A program made the translations under genes and the position numbers. A model generated the notes under the pieces. It was not told the DNA's origin. It did no database searches and was given only the letters and a program-made list of their open reading frames with translations. Positions 8,183 to 14,052 of a DNA stretch of 14,052 bases are shown here, piece after piece. The stretch comes from Candidatus Schekmanbacteria bacterium. Lineage in GTDB: Bacteria; Schekmanbacteria; GWA2-38-11; J061. The DNA lies in the NCBI GenBank assembly GCA_003695725.1, contig RFHX01000046.1:1-14052 (forward strand). The letters run 5' to 3'. Each line of letters opens with the position of its first letter. Within the stretch, counting starts at the first letter, position 1.

Positions 8183-8775
8183 AAAAGTATCTCCTCTTCT
8201 TCATTTCTGCCAGCAGCCAGATAGAATGGTTTTGAAATATCGATATGCCCTGCAAGGGTTTCTCTTTCCTCATTCTTGACAAGAATTTTTACAGCCGATG
8301 CTTCAGGGAAATTTTTCAACACAGTAAGTACAACAGCGCTAACAAATTCCCTTTCTAATGTTGCAGCCAAACTTTCGTTATGAAAAACCTCGCTGTCTAA
8401 ATTTACATAAACAATAGAATCATCATCAACAAATATATCTAAAATCTTTACATCCTTAGGTAAATAGTTGTCAGTGTCTTCATTATTGGCAAAAAGTATG
8501 GATAAAGCTTTCATTATCCGTTCTTCCAATGAACTTTCAGATTCGAGCTCTATTATCTTATTCTTTGAAGAAAGTCCGCCGCGATAAGGATAGAAAAACG
8601 TTATTTCTTTTTCTTCAGTAAGATTTTCTTCTGTTTTTCTCTGTAAGGAAGTATCTTTTTCTCCCTGCGGTAATTTATTGCATCCTTGAACAAAGACTGC
8701 TATTGAAAAAAATATAACAATAAAGGAAATGCAGAAATACTTAAGTTTCTTTTTTTTCATATTTATCTTACTCAT
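8179..8775 (-). CDS. GerMN-domain lipoprotein
   Basis: This is an exported lipoprotein of 198 residues with a GerMN domain, a family first known from the spore protein GerM and also found in non-sporulating bacteria next to cell-wall amidases. The N-terminus has a lysine-rich patch, a hydrophobic helix (about 13-29) and a lipobox-like VQGC with the modifiable cysteine at 32. The domain follows: EITFFYPYRGG near its start, then an IVYVNLDSEVF strand, a helix (EREFVSAVVLTVLKNFPEA) and the terminal AGHIDISKPF that is typical of the family. The start ATG overlaps the amidase stop (ATGA), and the stop overlaps the murI start (TTGA). Biochemical function is not established. Its neighbours suggest help with peptidoglycan cutting or binding in the periplasm. 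Confidence 0.88.
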   Translation of the reverse strand: MSKINMKKKKLKYFCISFIVIFFSIAVFVQGCNKLPQGEKDTSLQRKTEENLTEEKEITFFYPYRGGLSSKNKIIELESESSLEERIMKALSILFANNEDTDNYLPKDVKILDIFVDDDSIVYVNLDSEVFHNESLAATLEREFVSAVVLTVLKNFPEASAVKILVKNEERETLAGHIDISKPFYLAAGRNEEEEILF

Positions 8776-9578
8776 TTTTCAATCGTTATTTGACTCTTGA
8801 CAAAATTTTGGATGCCATTGAAAAGGGCTTCTGCAATTTGTGTCATCATATCTTCATCAACAATCATCTTTCTGTCAGATTCATTACTCGCCTGCAATAT
8901 TTCGATTGAAACAGCAGGGGCACCAATAGTAGATAGTTCTTTTACAGGCGCTGTCTCGATGGTGCAGGGAATTCCACGAATTTTTATAATTTCGTTTCTT
9001 ATCTCTTCTGCAAGCTCTTTGCTTTGGCTCAAAAAATCAATCTGTGCTTCCTCTAAAAGACGTATTTTGTAGTCTTTTAGTAGATTATTTCCCGCTTTTT
9101 CCCACCATTTCCCTCCTGACTCAACTTTGCCAGATGAAATTGCACCCATTGTATTTGCCCAAACATAGATTTTCATTCCTCTTACCAAAGGGTCAAATGA
9201 TGAGCCAATATGAAGACTAACAAATGCAAAAGGCTTCAAATTGTTGACCAATTCAATCCTTTCCTCTTCACTGCGTCCTATGTCGGAATTTCTTGTCATT
9301 TTTATTGCAAAAGGGGATTCATCTCCGGCAATCTCGAGTATCTTTCTCGATAATCCAAGAGTGATGTTTTTCTCTTTAATCTTCTCATTAATCGTTAATC
9401 CTGTGTCTCTGCCTCCATGGGCAGGGTTGATGAGCACTAAGCCAATATTATCTGTTTTCTCTTCTTCGACATCCTGAGAAAAGCCAAAGGAAGGAAGAAG
9501 GGAAAGGACTATTAGTAATATTATTTCAATATGTTTTAACATTCTCTCATTTATCTTCTTTAAACTCTGTAACATCAT
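8772..9578 (-). CDS. N-acetylmuramoyl-L-alanine amidase (Amidase_3/AmiC type)
   Basis: This is a zinc amidase that would cut the bond between muramic acid and the stem peptide in the periplasm. An N-terminal hydrophobic export signal lies at about 14-33. The catalytic domain then shows the three expected zinc ligands, His54 (NPAHGGRDTG), Glu69 (KEKNITL) and His123 (SLHIGSS), and the catalytic Glu226 (VSIEIL). The usual DPGHGG is NPAHGG here and the usual SxHxNA is SLHIGSS, so the site is slightly divergent but complete. There is no AMIN or SPOR targeting domain; at 268 residues it is little more than signal plus catalytic domain. It begins at an ATG that overlaps the smpB stop (ATGA), and a second ATG follows at once. 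The operon places it with GerMN and MurI. Confidence 0.9.
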   Translation of the reverse strand: MMLQSLKKINERMLKHIEIILLIVLSLLPSFGFSQDVEEEKTDNIGLVLINPAHGGRDTGLTINEKIKEKNITLGLSRKILEIAGDESPFAIKMTRNSDIGRSEEERIELVNNLKPFAFVSLHIGSSFDPLVRGMKIYVWANTMGAISSGKVESGGKWWEKAGNNLLKDYKIRLLEEAQIDFLSQSKELAEEIRNEIIKIRGIPCTIETAPVKELSTIGAPAVSIEILQASNESDRKMIVDEDMMTQIAEALFNGIQNFVKSQITIEK

Positions 9579-10042
9579 CTGCCTTTTCTTTCCTTAATCT
9601 CGCGGTCAAGCTCTCTTCTAACTTCCTTTTCCTTAATTGCTCTTCTTTTATCATGGAGTTTCTTGCCTTTGGCAAGAGCTAATTCTACTTTTGCTATGCC
9701 ATTTTTGAAATAAATCATTGTTGGAATAAGGGAAAAACCCTTTTCTTCAACTTTTCCTATAAGCTTATTAATCTCCTGCCTCTTTAATAAAAGTTTTCTT
9801 TTTCTCAGCGGATCATGACTTTCATATCCAGTATGAGAGTAGGGACTTATATGGCAGTTTAAAAGATAAACCTCGCCGTCAAGAATCCTTGCATAGCTGT
9901 CTCTGAGGTTTGCCCGGCCTTCTCTCAATGCTTTGACCTCAGAACCTAAAAGCGACATTCCTGCTTCATACTTTTCAAGGATTTCATATTGAAAATATGC
10001 CTTTTTATTTTGAGATACAATCTTTCTATTGCTTTCTGCCAT
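9575..10042 (-). CDS. smpB: SsrA-binding protein SmpB
   Basis: SmpB binds tmRNA and takes it to ribosomes stalled on broken messages. The protein is 155 residues, the standard length. Family segments are all present: NKKAYFQYEILEKYEAGMSL, LGSEVKALREGRANLRDSYA, HISPYSHTGYESHDPLRKRK, and the basic C-terminal tail (GKKLHDKRRAIKEKEVRRE) that enters the ribosomal mRNA channel. The ATG has only a weak GAGAG-type ribosome site. It is the first gene of the five-gene operon and overlaps the amidase gene by 4 bases. The tmRNA gene, often found near smpB in other genomes, is not visible in this window. Confidence 0.97.
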   Translation of the reverse strand: MAESNRKIVSQNKKAYFQYEILEKYEAGMSLLGSEVKALREGRANLRDSYARILDGEVYLLNCHISPYSHTGYESHDPLRKRKLLLKRQEINKLIGKVEEKGFSLIPTMIYFKNGIAKVELALAKGKKLHDKRRAIKEKEVRRELDREIKERKGR

Positions 10043-10117
10043 TTTCTCTCAAAGGTTTTCAAAAGCCGATGGATATATTTTTGTTTCAAGTCGAAACGAA
10101 AAATTATTAGCACAGGA

Positions 10118-10173
10118 TTTGGAACTGAATCAATATATTTTATTCTGCTATATCTGAACATATCTGTTCCAAA
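10118..10173. repeat. Inverted repeat TTTGGAAC...GTTCCAAA upstream of smpB
   Basis: Perfect 8-base arms at 10118-10125 and 10166-10173 enclose 40 AT-rich bases. Just inside the right arm, ATATCTG is directly repeated with three bases between copies (10150-10166). The element lies 75-130 bases before the smpB start codon. It could be a pair of protein-binding sites or the base of a stem in the leader; chance is possible. Confidence 0.4.
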
Positions 10174-10265
10174 TAGATTTATAATCCGCTTACTATTACA
10201 ATTCTGCATCTCTAAGAAAGCATTCTTATGCTAATATTTAAGCCAATGTCAGAAAAACAAATTGC

Positions 10266-10282
10266 ATTGAAATCCTTTCAAT
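10266..10282. repeat. Short hairpin ATTGAAA-TCC-TTTCAAT
   Basis: Seven-base perfect complementary arms surround a three-base loop in the gene-free region. ATTGAAA ends resemble those of some CRISPR repeats, but there is only one copy and no spacer array. No T-tract follows on either strand, so it is not an obvious terminator. Confidence 0.4.
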
Positions 10283-10477
10283 ATCGCTCACCAACTTCTA
10301 CAGACATCTATCCTTATTTGATCATCCCTTTTAAAAACATCAAATCGCTAAATTCTCAAACTAAAGCATTTAAAAAAGTAAATTGCGAAATACCCGAAGG
10401 GGAATGCAGAAATACTGGCAAATAGGACAATGATAGAGGAATATTCAGACAATCGACATCAATTCCTTCTATCCATC

Positions 10478-11437
10478 TCAATTAATTTTAGAACGCCAAT
10501 AATTCAAAATATCTTGAAGCGTTTTTTTGAAAGGGATTTGCGGCTTCCATCCGGTTTCTGCTTCAAACTTGCTGTAATCACCTCTTAAAACAAGAACATC
10601 AGATGGCCTCATCTTTGCTGGATCTTGTTTTACTTCAACATCTACCCTGCTTTCCGCCAAGAGCATATGCAATAACTCATCCATAGAGCAGTCTTTCCCC
10701 GAACATATGTTATATACATCTCCTGATTTACATTTCTCGAGTGCCAGCCAATAGGCTTTCACAACATCACGGACATCAGTAAAATCTCTCCTTGCCTTCA
10801 GATTCCCTACATAAATCACTGGCTCCCGCTTACCTGCCTCGATTTCAGCAATCTGTTTTGCAAAGTCAGATGCAACAAAAACATGTCCTCTCCTCGGTCC
10901 TGTATGGTTGAAAGCTCTAGTCCGTACCACATCGATCCCATAGCTTTGGAAATATTGGTAGCTTAATAAATCCTGTCCCACTTTACTCACTGCATAAGGG
11001 CTTAGAGGCCTTAGTTCGTTTTTTTCAGTTATGGGAAGCTCTTCTTCCTTCACCATTCCATATTCCTCACTTGAACAAGCAATCTGAATGCGGGGAGAAA
11101 TCCCTGCATGCCGTACAGCTTCGAGGAGGTTCAAATTGCCAATAATATTATTCTTGATTGTTTCTGAGGCAAGATTCCACGAAGCTGAAACAAAGCTTTG
11201 AGCAGCAAGATGAAAAATTCTATCCGGTTTTATTGAATCAATGACACTCTTGACTGAAGAAGCATCTTTGAGGTCACATTCAAAAAGGGTTATTTTACCT
11301 AAAAGATGTTCAATATTCTCTCTGTTGCTTCTCCAGCGGCATGTGCCGTAAATTTTTATATTCTCATTTAAAGATAGGATGTAATCGGCAAGATGGCTTC
11401 CCGCAAACCCTGTTATTCCTGTGATGAGGACCTTCAC
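10478..11437 (-). CDS. NAD(P)-dependent nucleotide-sugar SDR (GDP-mannose dehydratase/reductase-like)
   Basis: This is an extended short-chain dehydrogenase acting on a nucleotide-linked sugar in the cytoplasm. The Rossmann motif GITGFAG (7-13) binds NAD(P). FHLAAQSFVSASW (about 75-87) and the N-N-x-x-G-N-L-N-L-L-E-A segment (96-107) are typical of the GDP-mannose 4,6-dehydratase / GDP-4-keto-6-deoxymannose reductase group. The catalytic tyrosine and lysine are in SPYAVSK (Tyr148, Lys152), with a CSSEEYG segment at 121-127 supplying the Ser/Glu positions. DFTDVRDVVKAYW (about 214-226) is also characteristic. The 319-residue length fits. An AGGTG ribosome site precedes the ATG. It lies 45 bases downstream of an RmlC-like cupin gene, so a C4-keto reductase (RMD/RmlD-like) role after epimerisation is attractive, but a 4,6-dehydratase role is not excluded. 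Confidence 0.85.
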   Translation of the reverse strand: MKVLITGITGFAGSHLADYILSLNENIKIYGTCRWRSNRENIEHLLGKITLFECDLKDASSVKSVIDSIKPDRIFHLAAQSFVSASWNLASETIKNNIIGNLNLLEAVRHAGISPRIQIACSSEEYGMVKEEELPITEKNELRPLSPYAVSKVGQDLLSYQYFQSYGIDVVRTRAFNHTGPRRGHVFVASDFAKQIAEIEAGKREPVIYVGNLKARRDFTDVRDVVKAYWLALEKCKSGDVYNICSGKDCSMDELLHMLLAESRVDVEVKQDPAKMRPSDVLVLRGDYSKFEAETGWKPQIPFKKTLQDILNYWRSKIN

Positions 11438-11482
11438 CTGTCCTGCCCTTCAAAAAGATGATAGTTATACTTTTTTAAAAAG

Positions 11483-11938
11483 TTAGCCGTTTTTTCTTTC
11501 CCAGTTATAGGGAATTTCTGAAGAATCCGGTGATACCCTGTATTCATCAGGCGATTCGTAATTATATAGCTCCGTCGGAAGATTTACCACAAGCGCTTCA
11601 TTCTCACTAATACACTTAAAACCATGAAGCACCAAGGGAGGGATTTGTAAAAGCATTGGATTATGCTCACCCATAAAAAATTCGTTTATTTCCTTGTAGG
11701 TAGGCGAATCTTCACGCCTGTCGTAAAGTACAACCTTCATCATACCTTTTACGACGATAAAATTGTCGTACTGTTTTTTATGATAGTGCCATCCCTTTAC
11801 AACGCCGGGATAAGCAGTAGTCAAATATGCTTGTCCAAATTTTATAAAAATCTCATCATCCGCGCGAAGCATCTCCATTAAACGGCCTCTTTCATCAGGA
11901 ATGACCCGCAATTTTTTTGTTTTTACACCTTCTATCAT
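11483..11938 (-). CDS. RmlC-like cupin (dTDP-4-dehydrorhamnose 3,5-epimerase family)
   Basis: This is a small cytoplasmic cupin of the nucleotide-sugar 3,5-epimerase family, 151 residues against about 180 for classical RmlC. The beta-barrel core reads KFGQAYLTTAYPGVVKGWHYH, then QYDNFIVVKGMMKVVLYDRRED, then LLQIPPLVLHGFKCISENEA, giving histidines at the positions expected in RmlC folds. The C-terminal stretch ending SSEIPYNWER also matches family members. It has a good AGAGGA ribosome site and a sigma-70-like promoter about 50 bases upstream, so it likely begins a two-gene transcript with the SDR gene. The pair would convert a 4-keto-6-deoxy hexose nucleotide towards an L-configured deoxy sugar. 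The nucleotide (dTDP, GDP or CDP) cannot be told. No nucleotidyltransferase, glycosyltransferase or other sugar gene is nearby. Confidence 0.85.
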   Translation of the reverse strand: MIEGVKTKKLRVIPDERGRLMEMLRADDEIFIKFGQAYLTTAYPGVVKGWHYHKKQYDNFIVVKGMMKVVLYDRREDSPTYKEINEFFMGEHNPMLLQIPPLVLHGFKCISENEALVVNLPTELYNYESPDEYRVSPDSSEIPYNWERKNG

Positions 11939-11986
11939 TCACTTTCCTCTGAAAATAAATAAACTGAATAAATATTCTTAATTTTA

Positions 11987-12015
11987 AAAATATCAAATAG
12001 TCCTTTGAGCGTCAA
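11987..12015 (-). promoter_or_regulatory. Candidate sigma-70 promoter for the cupin-SDR pair
   Basis: On the - strand TTGACG (12015-12010) and TATTTT (11992-11987) are separated by exactly 17 bases. The predicted transcript would have a leader of about 40 bases carrying AGAGGA before the ATG at 11938. The -35 hexamer lies inside an inverted repeat (12006-12028), so a repressor could act there. Confidence 0.45.
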
Positions 12016-12028
12016 TTCAAATCGCTCA
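12006..12028. repeat. Inverted repeat TGAGCG-N11-CGCTCA, operator-like
   Basis: Six-base perfect arms (12006-12011, 12023-12028) surround 11 bases between the cytochrome-fusion gene and the cupin gene, both on the - strand. The half-site spacing suits a dimeric regulator. The repeat overlaps the proposed -35 of the cupin promoter. As an RNA hairpin it has no adjacent T-tract, so it is a poor terminator. Confidence 0.4.
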
Positions 12029-12037
12029 TACATAAAT

Positions 12038-13363
12038 TCAATGAATTATTCTCAATATAAAATCTTCATACGAAAAAGCAGGGTCTTTATCCTTTGTATG
12101 ACAAACTATACATATCTTCTGAGAAACAGTCATCGGCTCTTTATTTGAATTTGGATGCTTCTTGTCAACGCCATGACAACTTGTGCATCCCACTGAAATC
12201 ATTTCAGGAGTCTTTTCATAATTTATGAACCCTCCATCCCTTCCATATCCTGTAGTATGGCAGTAGAGACACTCTGGGTCATATTCCCGCCCTGCATTAA
12301 CGAGTGCATCAAAAGCTCTTGAATGTGGCGTTTCAATCCATTGTTCATATTGGTCACTATGGCAATCGATACATTTGTCATTAGAAGAATAGAAATTCCA
12401 AAGTCCTTGTCTATATGCTTCGAGTTCAGGGATTCGTTCACCTTCTTTTGTATCCTTCTTTACTCTATCAAGATAACTCAAAAACAATTCTTCAGTCTTT
12501 CTATGAGAAGGCAGTAATTTAGACATAGCTATGAATTCATCATCAATCTTAGTGATCTTATTTTTTGCATCGAGATGAATGAGTAGCCTTCCTAAATATT
12601 CACCCTCTTTGCCTGCATTGAATACCGGCACTCTTCCTTCATCTGAGCGGTGCGGATAATCTGATTCATAGTGTCCTTCGATCACGAAAGAAATTTCAGG
12701 AAATTTCCTCGTGAGCATAATAGCTTCCACAATGCTTGAATGAGAAAGGGCAATAATGATATCAGCGCGTTTTTTTAGATAATTGATATATTGTTGAATC
12801 CTCGAAGGATTGTCATTTATTCTTATTTCATTGGATAATCCATTAGATTTCAATGCTTCTTCATCAAGTAAAGTCAATGAGATCACAGCAACTTTTACAT
12901 TATTTAGTTCTTTTATCAGATATGGAGGGAAAACAAGAGAGTCTGCCCTTTTGCTAAAGATTGTAGTTGATATGAAAGGAATATTTTTTTCGTTTATTTC
13001 CTTCAAAAGAAATTCCAATCCCTCGCCCAAATCTGCTTCACCGGGTATTACAGCGTCATAGTGAAGAATCGAATATGCTTGAAGTATATATGGCAATTTT
13101 CTTTTCTCAAAAGAAGACATCTGTACAGGAAAAATGTCACCACCATCGAGAAGCAATACATCATCCTTCTCTTTCCTTATTTTTTCAACCATAAAGGCGC
13201 GCTGTGATAATCCTCCAAAAGGGTTGCCGGGGCATCCACATGCAAGAAAGGTGTTGCGTGTGCTTGAAGTAAAAAGGACAGTAATTTCCTTATCTGCAGA
13301 AACACAAAGAGGAAAAGCAAAGGAAATCAAGAATAGAATAATTATAATCTTTCTAATACTCAT
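12038..13363 (-). CDS. Exported UshA-like metallophosphatase domain fused to a tetraheme cytochrome c554-like domain
   Basis: This is a 441-residue exported protein with a signal peptide (1-23, VSA before the likely cut). Residues about 26-280 follow the 5'-nucleotidase/UshA fold pattern: LLLDGGDIF (Asp73, Asp76), ALSHSS (His208) and VIEGHYES (His231). However, the usual first Asp-x-His is replaced by a segment containing ACGCPGNPFGG (Cys42, Cys44), GNHEFD is replaced by GEADLG, and the second His of GHxH is Glu. Residues about 325-441 carry four CXXCH heme motifs (331, 365, 393, 418) with the cytochrome c554 hallmarks QWIETPHSRAF and VGCTSCHG. It would act in the periplasm as a four-heme electron-transfer protein; what the front domain does is unclear. 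No clear ribosome site is seen before the ATG. No other cytochrome or heme-maturation gene is in the window. Confidence 0.88.
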   Translation of the reverse strand: MSIRKIIIILFLISFAFPLCVSADKEITVLFTSSTRNTFLACGCPGNPFGGLSQRAFMVEKIRKEKDDVLLLDGGDIFPVQMSSFEKRKLPYILQAYSILHYDAVIPGEADLGEGLEFLLKEINEKNIPFISTTIFSKRADSLVFPPYLIKELNNVKVAVISLTLLDEEALKSNGLSNEIRINDNPSRIQQYINYLKKRADIIIALSHSSIVEAIMLTRKFPEISFVIEGHYESDYPHRSDEGRVPVFNAGKEGEYLGRLLIHLDAKNKITKIDDEFIAMSKLLPSHRKTEELFLSYLDRVKKDTKEGERIPELEAYRQGLWNFYSSNDKCIDCHSDQYEQWIETPHSRAFDALVNAGREYDPECLYCHTTGYGRDGGFINYEKTPEMISVGCTSCHGVDKKHPNSNKEPMTVSQKICIVCHTKDKDPAFSYEDFILRIIH

Positions 13364-13607
13364 AGAAAATTTAATAACTCATAAAAAAGAAAAAAGCCAT
13401 AATGAAGTTGGAAATACTTTTTTGGCCTTATTATCTATAAGTTGAGCAATCGACAGCTACGCAAAACTGATGGTGAAAAAGAATAAAAAGGGTAAAAGAG
13501 GGAAAATCAAAAATCCAATATTCAAGGCAAAGAGAAAAAAAGAGGAAGGAATAAATGCCTCAGTTTTTCCTTAATCATCGAATCCTCAGATAAGAAAAAA
13601 CAATGAG

Positions 13608-13961
13608 TTATTCCTTTTTTCCCAAGTCTTTTTTTCGGCCGGTTATGTATGCATCTATAATGCTAACAGCCCAGCATAAGATTATAAAAAATAAGCTGTA
13701 TTTTAATATTTGTGAATCAGAATCTTTAACTGCTCGGTTTGCGGCATCTGTTATAGCGGCAATATCAATTGAATTGCCTTCGGCTGAAATTTTATCCAAT
13801 ATGGACAGCGAAATTCGGACAGCTTTTACCAAAAAAACAATCAGTCCCGTCAATGTAGCTATTATGAATGAAATGCCTTTAACATAACATTTCATCACAA
13901 TTTGACCTAAGCCCGGGAAAGCCAATCCTGAAAGAATTACTGCCTTTGTAGAATTTTTCAT
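13608..13961 (-). CDS. Small inner-membrane protein with FPGLGQ motif, unknown function
   Basis: This 117-residue protein has no assigned function that I can support. It has two predicted membrane helices, at about 28-48 and 86-106. Between them is a soluble segment of about 35 residues rich in Asp, Ala and Ser, and a short lysine-rich tail follows the second helix. The N-terminal FPGLGQ (15-20) followed by a conserved-looking KG (28-29) recalls a widespread class of small membrane proteins with a PGLGQ-x-Y-x-G-type pattern. Here the tyrosine/glycine part is not conserved. There is no obvious ribosome site before the ATG, and a perfect 16-base palindrome lies 18 bases upstream. It is 244 bases upstream of the cytochrome-fusion gene on the same strand; a shared role is not shown. 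Confidence 0.7.
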   Translation of the reverse strand: MKNSTKAVILSGLAFPGLGQIVMKCYVKGISFIIATLTGLIVFLVKAVRISLSILDKISAEGNSIDIAAITDAANRAVKDSDSQILKYSLFFIILCWAVSIIDAYITGRKKDLGKKE

Positions 13962-13979
13962 AGTATTTATATTTTAATA

Positions 13980-13995
13980 CATTTTTATAAAAATG
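13980..13995. repeat. Perfect 16-base palindrome upstream of the small membrane protein gene
   Basis: CATTTTTATAAAAATG is its own reverse complement, and the flanking bases extend partial symmetry with one mismatch (ATA on the left, CAT on the right). It lies just before the ATG at 13961 on the - strand and contains a TATAAA-like core. It could be an operator overlapping a promoter. AT-rich palindromes also arise by chance. Confidence 0.45.
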
Positions 13996-14052
13996 CATAA
14001 TTTGACAATAAACAATTTAGGTCATATCATCTTCAATAATGGATATATATAC

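Larger units (their letters stand above)
10043..10477. other. 435-base stretch with no convincing gene
   Basis: This gap lies between the end of the SDR gene and smpB, both on the - strand. It should hold the smpB operon promoter; TTGATT-18-TAATAA on the - strand (near 10135-10106) is a weak candidate. It contains two inverted repeats, listed separately. A 65-codon + strand reading frame (10228-10425) has no ribosome site or recognisable domain, and I do not call it. I searched by eye for tmRNA, tRNA, SRP RNA and RNase P signatures and saw none. Confidence 0.6.

Noticed and set aside
10266-10282. CRISPR-like repeat end (ATTGAAA / TTTCAAT)
   Set aside because: There is only one copy, with no regularly spaced repeats and no cas genes anywhere in the window.
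10228-10425. 65-codon + strand reading frame
   Set aside because: It has no ribosome site, no recognisable domain or membrane helix, and is flanked by - strand genes; it is probably chance in AT-rich DNA.
10043-10477. tmRNA gene next to smpB
   Set aside because: Neither strand shows a tRNA-like acceptor end or a tag reading frame ending in an ALAA-like sequence.
13440-13475. Possible c-di-GMP (GEMM-type) riboswitch because of ACGCAAA in a structured-looking segment
   Set aside because: The preceding GGCAAACC element, GNRA hairpin and downstream receptor stem are not present, and no + strand gene follows.

Overview
The window is AT-rich bacterial DNA. Several features point to a Gram-negative, probably anaerobic or respiring bacterium: a periplasmic adaptor with an ABC exporter, an exported four-heme cytochrome c fusion, a lipoprotein, a periplasmic-type amidase, and a secreted protein with a PEP-CTERM tail. 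PEP-CTERM tails together with multiheme cytochromes suggest a lineage such as Desulfobacterota, Nitrospirota or a related candidate phylum. That placement is inference; the window holds no rRNA, tRNA or phylogenetic marker that would settle it.

Layout. Positions 1-5102 read on the + strand and 5129-13961 on the - strand, with the two blocks converging at about 5103-5128. The + block is a four-gene exporter operon (periplasmic adaptor, ATPase, two FtsX/MacB-type permeases; 25-4263), followed by a separately promoted secreted lamin-tail-domain protein ending in a PEP-CTERM-like anchor (4377-5102). On the - strand, read from high to low coordinates, come a small two-helix membrane protein (13961-13608), an exported metallophosphatase-like/tetraheme cytochrome fusion (13363-12038), and a nucleotide-sugar pair of an RmlC-like cupin plus a short-chain dehydrogenase/reductase (SDR) (11938-10478). 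After a gap of about 435 bases there is a tightly coupled housekeeping operon: smpB, cell-wall amidase, GerMN lipoprotein, murI and rph (10042-6639). A UbiD-family decarboxylase closes the block (6532-5129).

How the genes work together. The exporter genes should form one tripartite pump or lipoprotein-handling machine, with two different permeases sharing one ATPase. In the smpB-rph operon the amidase, GerMN and MurI products all concern peptidoglycan, and SmpB and RNase PH concern ribosome rescue and RNA 3'-end processing. Three junctions overlap by 4 bases, including a TTG start for murI, which predicts translational coupling. The cupin and SDR would supply C3/C5 epimerisation and C4 reduction of a 4-keto-6-deoxy sugar nucleotide. 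The UbiD protein may serve quinone or aromatic-acid metabolism, but its substrate cannot be read from the sequence.

The most unusual gene is the cytochrome fusion. Its N-terminal half keeps the fold pattern of 5'-nucleotidase/UshA-type metallophosphatases but has lost several canonical metal ligands and carries a Cys-Gly-Cys-Pro motif near the mature N-terminus. I found no CRISPR array, insertion sequence, prophage, tRNA or tmRNA. No wholly new multi-gene system is evident.
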